Assembly: GCF_023168145.1 (NCBI RefSeq)
Contig: NZ_BQYK01000011.1
Span: forward strand, 39,361 to 76,119
Length of the DNA stretch: 36,759 bases
Direction: 5' to 3'
Source: Sporosarcina sp. NCCP-2222
Lineage (GTDB): Bacteria > Bacillota > Bacilli > Bacillales_A > Planococcaceae
In this document: positions 16,390-24,263 of the stretch, piece by piece
Layout of the letters: the number at the start of each line of letters is the position of its first letter
How positions within the stretch are numbered: the first letter of the stretch is position 1
Made by a program: the position numbers and the translations under genes
Notes under the pieces: generated by a model
What the model was told of the DNA's origin: nothing
Seen by the model: only the letters and a program-made list of their open reading frames with translations
The model's database searches: none

Positions 16390-17331
16390 GTGTCAAAATT
16401 TATTATCAGACGCCTGCTCCAGACGATTCCAGTCCTGATTGGCGTCTCCATTCTCGTTTTCTCGTTAATGTATTTAATTCCGGGAGATCCGGCTCAGATC
16501 ATCGCCGGTGAAGGAGCTTCTCCCAAAACTGTGGAACAGATCCGTGAAAAATTAGGACTGAACGAACCTGCGCCTGTTCAATATGTCAACTACATGAAAA
16601 ACGTAGTACAAGGCGATCTTGGAAATTCTATACGAAGCGGACGTCCCGTGATGGATGAGATTAAAGCCCGATTTTGGACGACCGTCGAACTCTCATTCTA
16701 CGCCACGATCCTTGCCGTATTTTTAGGATTGATTGCTGGAATTATCTCTGCGGTGCGACATTATACATGGTCTGACATTACAATCATGCTCATAGCGTTA
16801 TTCGGGCTTTCCATGCCTAATTTCTGGTTCGGCCTCATGCTTATCCAATGGTTTGCCATCGGGCCCGACTGGATGCCGGAATTTATGAAAATGCGGGCGT
16901 CCGGGTGGGGAGATGATTGGCGCCAGATTATTTTGCCAGTCATCACTCTTGGTACGGGAGGAGCTGCCATTATAGCTCGGATGACAAGATCGTCAATGCT
17001 TGAAGTGATCGGACAGGATTATATCCGCACAGCCCGTGCAAAAGGAATGAGCGAGCGCATTGTCATATATCGGCATGCGCTGAAGAACGCGTTGATTCCT
17101 GTTATAACAGTTGTTGGACTGGAATTCGGCGGGTTTCTTGGCGGAGCGGTATTAACGGAGTCAATCTTTGCGATCAATGGAATGGGACGCTTGACGATTG
17201 ATGCGATTCGGACTAGGGACTTTCCAATTGTCCAAGGGACCGTTCTCGTTATTTCATTCCTTTTTGTATTCGTCAATCTTCTAGTCGACATTTCGTATCG
17301 ACTGTTGAACAAGCGGATAGATCTGAATTAA
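16390..17331 (+). CDS. Peptide ABC transporter permease (DppB/OppB type)
   Basis: 313 residues from GTG 16390 with AAGGAGGGG upstream. The N-terminus FIIRRLLQTIPVLIGVSILVFSLMYLIPGDPA is the signature of DppB/OppB, followed by VEQIREKLGLNEPAPVQYVNYM. Six transmembrane segments are visible. The EAA loop is DYIRTARAKGMSERIVIYRHALKNALIPV near 215-243. It pairs with the upstream permease, 14 bases away. It is followed within 30 bases by the two ATPase genes. Confidence 0.93.
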   Translation: MSKFIIRRLLQTIPVLIGVSILVFSLMYLIPGDPAQIIAGEGASPKTVEQIREKLGLNEPAPVQYVNYMKNVVQGDLGNSIRSGRPVMDEIKARFWTTVELSFYATILAVFLGLIAGIISAVRHYTWSDITIMLIALFGLSMPNFWFGLMLIQWFAIGPDWMPEFMKMRASGWGDDWRQIILPVITLGTGGAAIIARMTRSSMLEVIGQDYIRTARAKGMSERIVIYRHALKNALIPVITVVGLEFGGFLGGAVLTESIFAINGMGRLTIDAIRTRDFPIVQGTVLVISFLFVFVNLLVDISYRLLNKRIDLN

Positions 17332-17357
17332 TTTTAGTGAAAGTGGGGTGGGCTTTC

Positions 17358-18410
17358 TTGACAGAAACATTACTGGAAGTGCGGGAGCTCCGCACATCTT
17401 TCCACACAGATGAAGGAGAAGTGAAAGCGGTTGACGGTGTCAATTTTTCACTTCCAGCCGGAGGAACCCTCGGAATTGTAGGAGAGTCAGGTTCCGGGAA
17501 GAGTATTACTGCATTATCTATTCTAAAACTGTTGGCGACTAATGGGGAAATAAAGAGCGGTGAAGTTCTATTTAAAGGGGAAAACATTCTATCCTATTCT
17601 GACAAGAAGATGCGAGATTTGCGCGGGAATGCAATTTCTATGATATTTCAGGAGCCGATGACATCCCTAAATCCCGTTTTTACAGTAGGACAGCAAATTA
17701 GTGAATCCATCATGAAGCATCAGAACATGTCAAAAAAAGCGGCGCTTCTCCGTTCGGTCGACTTATTGAAGCTTGTCGGTATACCTTCTCCTGATAAACG
17801 AGTCAAGCAATATCCGCATGAACTATCAGGTGGTATGCGGCAAAGGGTTATGATCGCTATGGCACTCGCCTGTAATCCTGAAATATTAATAGCCGATGAG
17901 CCGACAACTGCATTGGATGTTACGATTCAAGCTCAGATTCTTGGTCTAATCCGTGGATTGCAGAAGCGTTTAGGCATGTCAGTCATCATGATAACGCATG
18001 ATTTAGGAGTCGTTGCAGAAACATGCGATTTTGTTGCCGTTATGTACGCCGGGCAGGTCGTTGAGTATTCGGATGTTCTGACACTGTTCCAAAAACCGAA
18101 GCACCCTTATACGATTGGTTTGCTGAATTCATTGCCCCGTCATGACGTAGAAATGAAGAAATTGGAACCGATTCGAGGCAATGTGCCGAATCCCAAAGAC
18201 ATGCCGGTCGGATGCCGCTTTGCACCAAGATGTCCGGCTGCGACCGACCTGTGTAGAAGAGAAATGCCAGAATTAATGAAAGATCCTCAAGGCAATGATA
18301 TCCGTTGTTGGATTTATTCTGAAAAATGGGAAGGCGAATCGGAGGTGATGGTCTATGGTGAAAAAAGAATTGCTGAAGGTCGAAGGACTGAAACAGTATT
18401 TTCCGATTAA
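17358..18410 (+). CDS. Peptide ABC transporter ATPase (DppD/OppD type)
   Basis: 350 residues if it starts at TTG 17358, which has GGGGTGGG five bases upstream. The frame extends to a GTG at 17337 without a better site. It has Walker A GESGSGKS, the Q-loop region MIFQEPMTSLNPVF, ABC signature LSGGMRQRVMIAMAL and Walker B ILIADEPTTALD. The C-terminal oligopeptide-transporter extension has the Cys cluster GCRFAPRCPAATDLC. It powers uptake together with the next ATPase. Its last 56 bases overlap the start of the next gene in another frame, which is longer than usual for translational coupling. The tail after CWIYSEKWEGE may therefore be dispensable. Confidence 0.92.
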   Translation: MTETLLEVRELRTSFHTDEGEVKAVDGVNFSLPAGGTLGIVGESGSGKSITALSILKLLATNGEIKSGEVLFKGENILSYSDKKMRDLRGNAISMIFQEPMTSLNPVFTVGQQISESIMKHQNMSKKAALLRSVDLLKLVGIPSPDKRVKQYPHELSGGMRQRVMIAMALACNPEILIADEPTTALDVTIQAQILGLIRGLQKRLGMSVIMITHDLGVVAETCDFVAVMYAGQVVEYSDVLTLFQKPKHPYTIGLLNSLPRHDVEMKKLEPIRGNVPNPKDMPVGCRFAPRCPAATDLCRREMPELMKDPQGNDIRCWIYSEKWEGESEVMVYGEKRIAEGRRTETVFSD

Positions 18411-19386
18411 AGGCGGCATGATGGGCCGGACTATCAATTATGTGAAAGCGGTCGATGATATCAGCTTTACCATTTACGAAGGGGAAACGGTCAGCATCGT
18501 AGGTGAATCTGGCTGCGGTAAATCGACTACAGGCCGGGCTATTCTCCGACTCGAGGAACCAACGGAAGGGTCTGTCGTATTCAACGGAGAAGAGCTGACG
18601 ACTTTATCCAAGCGCAGCATGCGCAAGCACCGAAAAGACTTGCAAATTATTTTCCAAGATCCGTACGCATCCATCAATCCACGGCAAACAGTAGCAGATG
18701 TATTGGATGAAGCGATGACCATCCAAAAAGTACTGCCCGCCAAAGACAGACGGAAGCGTATTATTGAACTGTTGGAAATTGTCGGCTTAAATGAATACCA
18801 GGCTGATCGATATCCACACGAATTCTCAGGCGGTCAGCGGCAACGGATCGGAATAGCCCGCGCCTTATCAGTCGATCCAAAACTGATTATTTGTGACGAA
18901 GCAGTCTCCGCTCTAGATGTTTCAATTCAAGCGCAAGTGCTAAACCTATTGGAGGAGTTACAAGATGAATTCCAGTTGACTTATTTATTTATTTCCCATG
19001 ACTTAGGCGTTGTCCGGCATATTTCAGACCGTGTTATCGTCATGTACCTTGGGAAAATCGTAGAAATCGGTGATAAACATTCAATTTTCGAGAGCCCGAA
19101 ACACCCCTATACAAAGGCATTGCTATCTGCCATCCCTGTGCCGGATCCTACTCGCGAAAAAAAGCATATCGTCCTAACTGGGGATGTGCCTTCGCCAATT
19201 GATCCCCCTTCTGGATGCCGATTCCATACAAGATGTCCATTTGCCCAAGCGAAATGTAAGACGGATGTGCCAGAACTAGCTACTCATGGTGATATGAAAG
19301 CCGGACATCAAGCCGCTTGCCATTTTGTAGAGAAGATCGAGAACGGAACGATTGCAGCAAAAGGATTTGAAGAAGCTGTCTTTTAA
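18355..19386 (+). CDS. Peptide ABC transporter ATPase (DppF/OppF type)
   Basis: 343 residues from ATG 18355 behind GGAGGTG. It has Walker A GESGCGKST, LQIIFQDPYASINPRQTV, ABC signature FSGGQRQRIGIARAL, Walker B LIICDEAVSALD (DEA in place of the more common DEP), and the C-terminal Cys-rich motif GCRFHTRCPFAQAKC followed by ACHF. It forms a heterodimer with the DppD-type ATPase. It is the last gene of the operon, with two hairpins downstream. Confidence 0.93.
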   Translation: MVKKELLKVEGLKQYFPIKGGMMGRTINYVKAVDDISFTIYEGETVSIVGESGCGKSTTGRAILRLEEPTEGSVVFNGEELTTLSKRSMRKHRKDLQIIFQDPYASINPRQTVADVLDEAMTIQKVLPAKDRRKRIIELLEIVGLNEYQADRYPHEFSGGQRQRIGIARALSVDPKLIICDEAVSALDVSIQAQVLNLLEELQDEFQLTYLFISHDLGVVRHISDRVIVMYLGKIVEIGDKHSIFESPKHPYTKALLSAIPVPDPTREKKHIVLTGDVPSPIDPPSGCRFHTRCPFAQAKCKTDVPELATHGDMKAGHQAACHFVEKIENGTIAAKGFEEAVF

Positions 19387-19390
19387 TAAA

Positions 19391-19457
19391 GAGAAGAGAA
19401 CGGCTTCTCTTCATCTCATTTCACGAATAAAAAAACGGCCCTCACAAGGCCGTTTTT
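19391..19457 (+). terminator. Tandem hairpins, bidirectional terminator
   Basis: A first hairpin GAGAAG/CTTCTC (19391-19409) is followed by AAAAACGGCC (19431-19440) and GGCCGTTTTT (19448-19457). The second has U-runs on both strands. It ends the peptide transporter operon on the plus strand and the ornithine-cyclodeaminase-family gene (stop at 19466) on the minus strand. Confidence 0.85.
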
Positions 19458-19465
19458 CTTCTATA

Positions 19466-20461
19466 TTATATATCCACTCTTGCGCCATGGCCTTCCTTCT
19501 CCGCTTTCAGGTAAACCCCTTTCGCAACAGCAAGGTCAAAATAGGCTGCACCCACACATTTGAAGAAAGTGATTTCCTCCTCGTGAATGCGTCCTTTGAT
19601 TTGCCCTGTGACAAGGTCGACGAGTTCTCCATGTACATCATCGAATGACCAGTCTGTCTGCTCGGCGGCGTGGATCAGTTCGCCCGCTTCTTCTTTCACG
19701 CCATGCAAATCATCCACTACGATTTTAGAGCAGTTGAAAATAAAGGTTTCATCGACTTCCTGCATATGAGGCAAATAGGAGCCCACTCCGTTCACATGGG
19801 TTCCGGGCTGTACGGCCTCCCCGCTGAATACCGGTGTCGCTGACCGAGTTGCACAGTTTATAATATCCGCCCGACGAACGGCAGAATCGACGTCTTTTAC
19901 CACTTCGATTTGAACTTCTTCTCCTACCCTTCCTTCCGTTCGCAGCCGTTCTGCAAACGCCACCGCTTTTGATTCAGTCGGATTGACTAGCAGAATTTCC
20001 TTAATGGAACGGACTTCCAGCACACCAAGAACTTGTTCATAAGCCATTCCCCCGGTTCCAATTGCACATAAGACGGAGGCGTTTGGTCTTGCCAAACGGT
20101 CTGTAGCCAATGCGCTCATGGCACCGGTCCGCAATCTGGTTAAATAAGAGGCATTCAAGAGAGCGAGATGCCGGCCATCCGTGGCATCCGTGACTAAGAT
20201 AACCCCTTGGGTCGTCGGCATGCCGTTCGTTTTGGGATTCCTCGGGAAGATGGACACTGTTTTATTTGTCGCGATGCCCTCGGTCAAATCTGCACAAGGC
20301 ATATAAAGAATGGAGGCATCCTGCCCGGGGAATTCAATGACTGTCCGTGGCGGGTTTTCCACCTTTCCGGCCGCAAGTGAATGGAGCACATCTGCTACAT
20401 CTCGAACGGCGTCTTTCATGCCGTACATTACCATTATTTGCGCTTCATTCATTGTAATCAT
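19466..20461 (-). CDS. Ornithine cyclodeaminase / mu-crystallin family NAD(P)-dependent enzyme
   Basis: 331 residues. The fold is recognisable from ENPPRTVIEF, the ATNKTVSIFPRNP substrate-lysine region and NASYLTRLRTGAMSALATDRLA. The dinucleotide-binding CAIGTGGMAYEQVLGV and INCATRSATPVFSGE also fit. Family members include ornithine cyclodeaminase, alanine dehydrogenase, Delta1-pyrroline-2-carboxylate reductase and ectoine-utilisation enzymes. Motifs alone do not choose between them. It starts at ATG 20461 with AGAGGGA upstream and follows the MFS transporter gene by 20 bases, so it probably acts on the imported compound. The operon is divergent from an XRE-cupin regulator. Confidence 0.85.
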   Translation of the reverse strand: MITMNEAQIMVMYGMKDAVRDVADVLHSLAAGKVENPPRTVIEFPGQDASILYMPCADLTEGIATNKTVSIFPRNPKTNGMPTTQGVILVTDATDGRHLALLNASYLTRLRTGAMSALATDRLARPNASVLCAIGTGGMAYEQVLGVLEVRSIKEILLVNPTESKAVAFAERLRTEGRVGEEVQIEVVKDVDSAVRRADIINCATRSATPVFSGEAVQPGTHVNGVGSYLPHMQEVDETFIFNCSKIVVDDLHGVKEEAGELIHAAEQTDWSFDDVHGELVDLVTGQIKGRIHEEEITFFKCVGAAYFDLAVAKGVYLKAEKEGHGARVDI

Positions 20462-20481
20462 ATGATCCCTCTTTCTTTTTC

Positions 20482-21810
20482 TTAGCTGAACTCTTTACTG
20501 CCAATCGTTGTCTTTTCTGTAGGGACTGCCGTTATGTCGTCCAAGTGCTGATCTCTCCGGTCACGTACCGCCCAAATGGCAAGCAGTGATACACCGGCAG
20601 TAAAAATGATATATAAAGCAACCGGAACATACGAATTGTTAAACTTCAGAAGCAACGCCGTGGCAATCAAAGGCGCTGTTCCACCTGCTAATGCCGCTCC
20701 AATTTGATAGCCAAGTGAGATGCCAGTATACCTAACTTCAGCGGAAAAGATTTCCGAAAACATCGTTCCTAGAACAGCTGTAATCGGTGACCAGATGATA
20801 CCAAGGCCGACAATTGTCGCGATGAACATCATTAGGTTTGAGCCTTGATGTAGCATCCAGAAATACGGAAACGCATAGAGACCCATCGCAATCGTTCCAT
20901 ACACGTAAAGCGGCTTTCTTCCAACCTTATCAGACAGGCGTCCCATAATAGGAATCAAGATCGTTGTAATAATGGTTGCGACCATGACAGCCATAAGCAC
21001 TTCATTGTTCGTGTGGCCTACATGCTGCGTCGCATAGGAAACGACGAATGTCCCAAAAATATAAAACGGCGCCGTCTCAACAACTTTCGCTCCAATGGCG
21101 ATTAAAACTTCACGCCAATGGTATTTAAATGTATCAACAACCGGCACCTTCGGAATGGATCCCTTTGCTTTCACTTCTCGGAATGACGGCGTTTCCTCAA
21201 TACCTTTACGAATCCAGAGACCAAACAGGACGAGCAAGGAACTTAATAGGAACGGCACCCGCCAACCCCAGCTCATGAAGGCTTCTTCCGGAAGCATAGT
21301 CATAATAGACAAAGCGAACGTCCCGAGTACCATCCCGATTGTGACGCCCATTTGCGGAACAGATCCAAAAAAACCACGCTTTTCCTTCGGTGCATATTCA
21401 ACAGCTAGCAACATCGCGCCTCCCCACTCGCCCCCGATGCCCAGCCCTTGAATAAGCCGCAAGGTGATCAATAGAATCGGCGCCCAAATGCCGATCGCGT
21501 AATAGGTCGGTAGCAGTCCCATTCCGAATGTCGCAATTCCCATAAGGCTTAACGTCAAAACAAGCGTTTTCTTGCGTCCAATTTTATCCCCAATATGACT
21601 AAAAATGACACCCCCAAGCGGACGGATGAAAAACGACAATGCAAAAGATGCATACGCTAGTATTAAACCAATTGAAGGATCTTCCGAAACGAAAAACATC
21701 GTATTAAAGACAAGAGCCGCAACAGTTCCGTAAAGGAAATAATCGAACCATTCGATAGAGCTTCCGACTAAACTTGCAATTAATACCCTTCTCATATCCC
21801 TTTTCTCCAT
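20482..21810 (-). CDS. MFS transporter, metabolite:H+ symporter (MHS) family
   Basis: 442 residues from ATG 21810, with TAGGGGGT about six bases upstream; the longer frame to 21849 lacks a site. It has twelve hydrophobic segments. The MHS signature GSSIEWFDYFLYGTVAALVFN is near 14-34, SFFIRPLGGVIFSHIGDKIGRKKTL near 60-84 and GLGIGGEWGGAMLLAVEYAP near 120-140. Members import organic acids, betaines, proline or shikimate with protons. It is the first gene of a two-gene unit with the ornithine-cyclodeaminase-family enzyme, which suggests an amino-acid-like substrate. Confidence 0.9.
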   Translation of the reverse strand: MEKRDMRRVLIASLVGSSIEWFDYFLYGTVAALVFNTMFFVSEDPSIGLILAYASFALSFFIRPLGGVIFSHIGDKIGRKKTLVLTLSLMGIATFGMGLLPTYYAIGIWAPILLITLRLIQGLGIGGEWGGAMLLAVEYAPKEKRGFFGSVPQMGVTIGMVLGTFALSIMTMLPEEAFMSWGWRVPFLLSSLLVLFGLWIRKGIEETPSFREVKAKGSIPKVPVVDTFKYHWREVLIAIGAKVVETAPFYIFGTFVVSYATQHVGHTNNEVLMAVMVATIITTILIPIMGRLSDKVGRKPLYVYGTIAMGLYAFPYFWMLHQGSNLMMFIATIVGLGIIWSPITAVLGTMFSEIFSAEVRYTGISLGYQIGAALAGGTAPLIATALLLKFNNSYVPVALYIIFTAGVSLLAIWAVRDRRDQHLDDITAVPTEKTTIGSKEFS

Positions 21811-21834
21811 ACACTTACCCCCTAAGTTCACTAT

Positions 21835-21857
21835 AAATTGAAGTACCACTTCAATTT
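21835..21857. promoter_or_regulatory. Predicted operator of the XRE-cupin regulator
   Basis: The ten-base arms AAATTGAAGT and ACTTCAATTT form a perfect inverted repeat around ACC. The left arm contains the -35 box of the regulator promoter, and the element covers the start region of the divergent transporter promoter. One dimer bound here could control both directions. Assigning it to the adjacent regulator is inference. Confidence 0.65.
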
Positions 21858-21866
21858 TGTTATAAT
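21838..21866 (+). promoter_or_regulatory. Promoter of the XRE-cupin regulator gene
   Basis: TTGAAG (21838-21843), a 17-base spacer and perfect TATAAT (21861-21866). The -35 box is part of the inverted repeat. Confidence 0.65.
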
Positions 21867-21893
21867 GTTAATCAACAAATAGTAGTCTGTCAA
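21865..21893 (-). promoter_or_regulatory. Promoter of the MFS transporter - cyclodeaminase operon
   Basis: On the minus strand TTGACA (21893-21888), a 17-base spacer and TAACAT (21870-21865). Transcription would begin near 21858, at the edge of the inverted repeat. Confidence 0.55.
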
Positions 21894-21944
21894 TATCGAA
21901 TTTTTATTTGAAACTAATTTCTGAAAAAAAAGGATGCGACTTGG

Positions 21945-22496
21945 ATGTCTAAGGAACTGGGCCTAAAGATCAGATCCATCAGGAAACAAAAAAAGCTCAC
22001 GCTGAAGGATATTGCGGATGCGACCGGCTTCTCAATTAGTTTCCTCTCCCAGCTGGAACGAGGTAAATCGTCAGCTACACTTGAATCATTAAAGAAAATT
22101 GCGATGGTCCTCCATGTCAGTCCCGGCCATTTTTTTGAGGAGGAGGCACCTGAACAGCCCGGCGGATCCTTGATGATTGACCGGATTGCCACGTCGGGCA
22201 TCCATTATCAAAACTTGGCGCCTGGATTGGATGATTTGCTGGATTTTATGCCGATGCGTGTGACACTTGAACCTGGCGAGGATGGCGGACAGCCGATTAT
22301 TCACTCCGGACAGGAATTTGTATATGTACTGGATGGTGTTCTCTCGGTCGAAGTTGCGGGAAACCGGCATGAGCTGACTAAAGGAGAATCGTTATTTTAC
22401 AGTGCTCAGGAATCGCATTACTGGTATAACCGGAGCAATGTGGACGTTGTGTTTCTCTGTGTCAGTTCGGATACGGGGAAACCAAGCGCTACATAA
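21945..22496 (+). CDS. XRE-family transcriptional regulator with C-terminal cupin
   Basis: 183 residues. The helix-turn-helix is at about 6-60 (IRSIRKQKKLTLKDIADATG, then FSISFLSQLERGKSSATLESLKKIA). A linker follows, then a single cupin barrel at about 105-178 (GQPIIHSGQEFVYVLDGVLSVEVAGN and GESLFYSAQESHYWYN). This architecture, as in PuuR-like regulators, senses a small molecule in the cupin and controls neighbouring uptake and catabolic genes. It diverges from the MFS transporter and cyclodeaminase-family genes with a perfect inverted repeat between. The start is ATG 21945 with AAAAAGGA about 10 bases upstream. Confidence 0.92.
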   Translation: MSKELGLKIRSIRKQKKLTLKDIADATGFSISFLSQLERGKSSATLESLKKIAMVLHVSPGHFFEEEAPEQPGGSLMIDRIATSGIHYQNLAPGLDDLLDFMPMRVTLEPGEDGGQPIIHSGQEFVYVLDGVLSVEVAGNRHELTKGESLFYSAQESHYWYNRSNVDVVFLCVSSDTGKPSAT

Positions 22497-22514
22497 CTGG
22501 TCCCTCTTCCCTGC

Positions 22515-22542
22515 TTGATAAACTTGGAAACTGTGTTATAGT
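22515..22542 (+). promoter_or_regulatory. Promoter of the thiamine salvage operon
   Basis: TTGATA (22515-22520), a 16-base spacer and TATAGT (22537-22542). Transcription would start about 20 bases before the riboswitch P1 stem. Confidence 0.6.
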
Positions 22543-22566
22543 GATGGTGAAAACTAAAAAGGATAG

Positions 22567-22659
22567 ACCACTAGGGGAGTCTTTGCGAAAGACTGAGACG
22601 TGTATGGATACATGGACCCTTTGAACCTGATCTGGATCATACCAGCGGAGGGAAGTGGA
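22567..22659 (+). ncRNA. TPP riboswitch (THI box)
   Basis: The conserved THI elements occur in order. CCACT-AGGGGAG opens P1/P2, CTGAGA follows at about 22592, then CCCTTTGAACCTGATCTGG and GGATCATACCAGCGGAGGGAA. AGTGG closes P1 at 22654-22658. The variable P3 helix (TGTATGGATACA) is short. TPP binding should favour the terminator at 22699-22743 and shut down the salvage genes. Confidence 0.95.
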
Positions 22660-22698
22660 TTCGCACGTCTTCCTAGGGGATATTCCGCCTGATTTGCG

Positions 22699-22743
22699 AG
22701 CCGCTTTCTTCAACGTTGTGTTGAGTGAAGGCGGCTTTTTTGG
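22699..22743 (+). terminator. Riboswitch-controlled terminator (expression platform)
   Basis: AGCCGC...TTCAAC and GTTGA...GGCGGCT form a long hairpin followed by TTTTTT, placed between the TPP aptamer and tenA. This is the standard position for transcription attenuation in Bacillales THI-box operons. Confidence 0.85.
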
Positions 22744-22773
22744 TTTTCCAACAAGATAAAGGAGTGGTTGAAG

Positions 22774-23460
22774 ATGACATTTTGTGAAGAGGTACGGAAG
22801 GAATGCGACGCCATTTGGGAAGCGAGCTTCCAACACCCATTCGTTCGCAGTCTCGCTGAAGGCTCGTTACCGGAAGACGTGTTTCGTTATTATGTACTAC
22901 AGGATTCCTATTATTTGCAGCACTTTGCGAAAGTGCATGCACTTGCGGCCGTTCAGGCCCGAGATCTCTCGACTGTTAAACGTTTCGCACAGCATGCCGA
23001 GGAGACATGTGGGGCGGAAATTTCATTACATGAAGGATTTTTCGACCTGCTTGGCGTGACAGAAAAGGATTTGGCTGATTTCAAGCCAGCTCCTGCAGCA
23101 TATGCGTATACTTCCCATTTATACAGAGCTGCCATGGAAGGCGAACTTGCTGCGACCCTTTCTGCTCTACTCCCTTGTTACTGGCTCTATTATGAAATCG
23201 GAGAGCGTTTGAAAAATGCCAAGCCCGAGCATCCAATCTATGACAAATGGATCGCTACCTATAGCTCGGAGTGGTTCGAAGCAGCAACAAATGAACAAAT
23301 TACGCGCTTGAATCAACTGACAGAGTCGTTGTCTCCGGCAAGGCGTGAAGAAGTAAAAGCCCATTTTATTAAAAGCAGCTATTATGAATGGCAATTTTGG
23401 GAGATGGCTTGGACAAAAGAACAGTGGTCTACCGCAGAAGAGTGTGTGATTAGCGGATGA
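22774..23460 (+). CDS. tenA: Aminopyrimidine aminohydrolase / thiaminase II
   Basis: 228 residues from ATG 22774, with AAAGGAG nine bases upstream; the TTG at 22768 is too close. The TenA catalytic residues are present: Asp44 in LQDSYYL, Cys135 in LPCYWLYYEIGE and Glu210 in WQFWEMAW. The enzyme hydrolyses aminomethyl-HMP, a breakdown product of thiamine, to HMP, which feeds ThiD. As the first gene under the TPP riboswitch it makes this a salvage operon. The stop overlaps the thiM ATG (ATGA). Confidence 0.95.
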   Translation: MTFCEEVRKECDAIWEASFQHPFVRSLAEGSLPEDVFRYYVLQDSYYLQHFAKVHALAAVQARDLSTVKRFAQHAEETCGAEISLHEGFFDLLGVTEKDLADFKPAPAAYAYTSHLYRAAMEGELAATLSALLPCYWLYYEIGERLKNAKPEHPIYDKWIATYSSEWFEAATNEQITRLNQLTESLSPARREEVKAHFIKSSYYEWQFWEMAWTKEQWSTAEECVISG

Positions 23461-24263
23461 TAAGCGAAATGGATTATATCCAAAAGTTACGTGCGGAAAA
23501 TCCGCTCATTCATTGTATGACAAACTTCGTCGTTGCTAATTTTCAAGCGAATGGTTTGCTGGCGATTGGCGCTTCACCCATCATGGCGGATGCTTTCGAG
23601 GAGGCGGCTGATATTGCCGCCCTCTCCTCTTGCACTTTATTGAACATTGGAACACTCGATGCCAGTAAGTTGAAGGCGATGATCGAGGCAGGCAAAAGTG
23701 CGAATAAACACGGAAAACCAGTGATTGTCGACCCTGTTGGTGCCGGTGCTACACCGTTTCGCAAACGAGCAGTTGGAACATTGCTGCAACATCTTGACGT
23801 TTCGTTAATTCGGGGAAATGCCGGCGAAATCGCTGCGTTGGCAAATGTCGAATGGGACGCAAAAGGGGTGGATGCCGGAGTGGGTTCGGCAGACACTGCC
23901 TCTGTTGCACTAGAATTGGCTCAACGGCATCACTGCCTTGTAGCGGTAACAGGTGAGGTCGATGTGGTGACCGACGGGAAAACGGTCATGCGAATTTCCG
24001 GTGGTCACCCTCACATGACACGTATAACAGGTGCGGGCTGTCTGCTAAGCGCGGTATGTGCTGCATTTTTGGCAATAGAACCTGCCGAGGCGAAGCATGC
24101 CGTTGCTTCAGCTCTCGCCTTTTATAAAAAGGCAGGGGAAAGGGCCGCATCCAAGGCGGAAGGGCCGGGAGATTTCGCTCTTCACTTATTGAATGCCCTC
24201 TATTCCTTAAACGGATCGAGTGTTGATTCTGAACAAATCCAACTGGAGGGGGCAGCAAAATGA
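23457..24263 (+). CDS. thiM: Hydroxyethylthiazole kinase
   Basis: 268 residues. Family motifs include NPLIHCMTNFVVANFQANGLLAIGASPIMADA near 15-46, VDPVGAGATPFR near 91-102, RGNAGEIAALA near 117-128 and the ATP/active-site GAGCLLSAV near 192-200 with the conserved Cys. ThiM phosphorylates salvaged thiazole alcohol to THZ-P for ThiE. Four-base overlaps with tenA and thiD indicate tight coupling. Confidence 0.95.
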   Translation: MISEMDYIQKLRAENPLIHCMTNFVVANFQANGLLAIGASPIMADAFEEAADIAALSSCTLLNIGTLDASKLKAMIEAGKSANKHGKPVIVDPVGAGATPFRKRAVGTLLQHLDVSLIRGNAGEIAALANVEWDAKGVDAGVGSADTASVALELAQRHHCLVAVTGEVDVVTDGKTVMRISGGHPHMTRITGAGCLLSAVCAAFLAIEPAEAKHAVASALAFYKKAGERAASKAEGPGDFALHLLNALYSLNGSSVDSEQIQLEGAAK

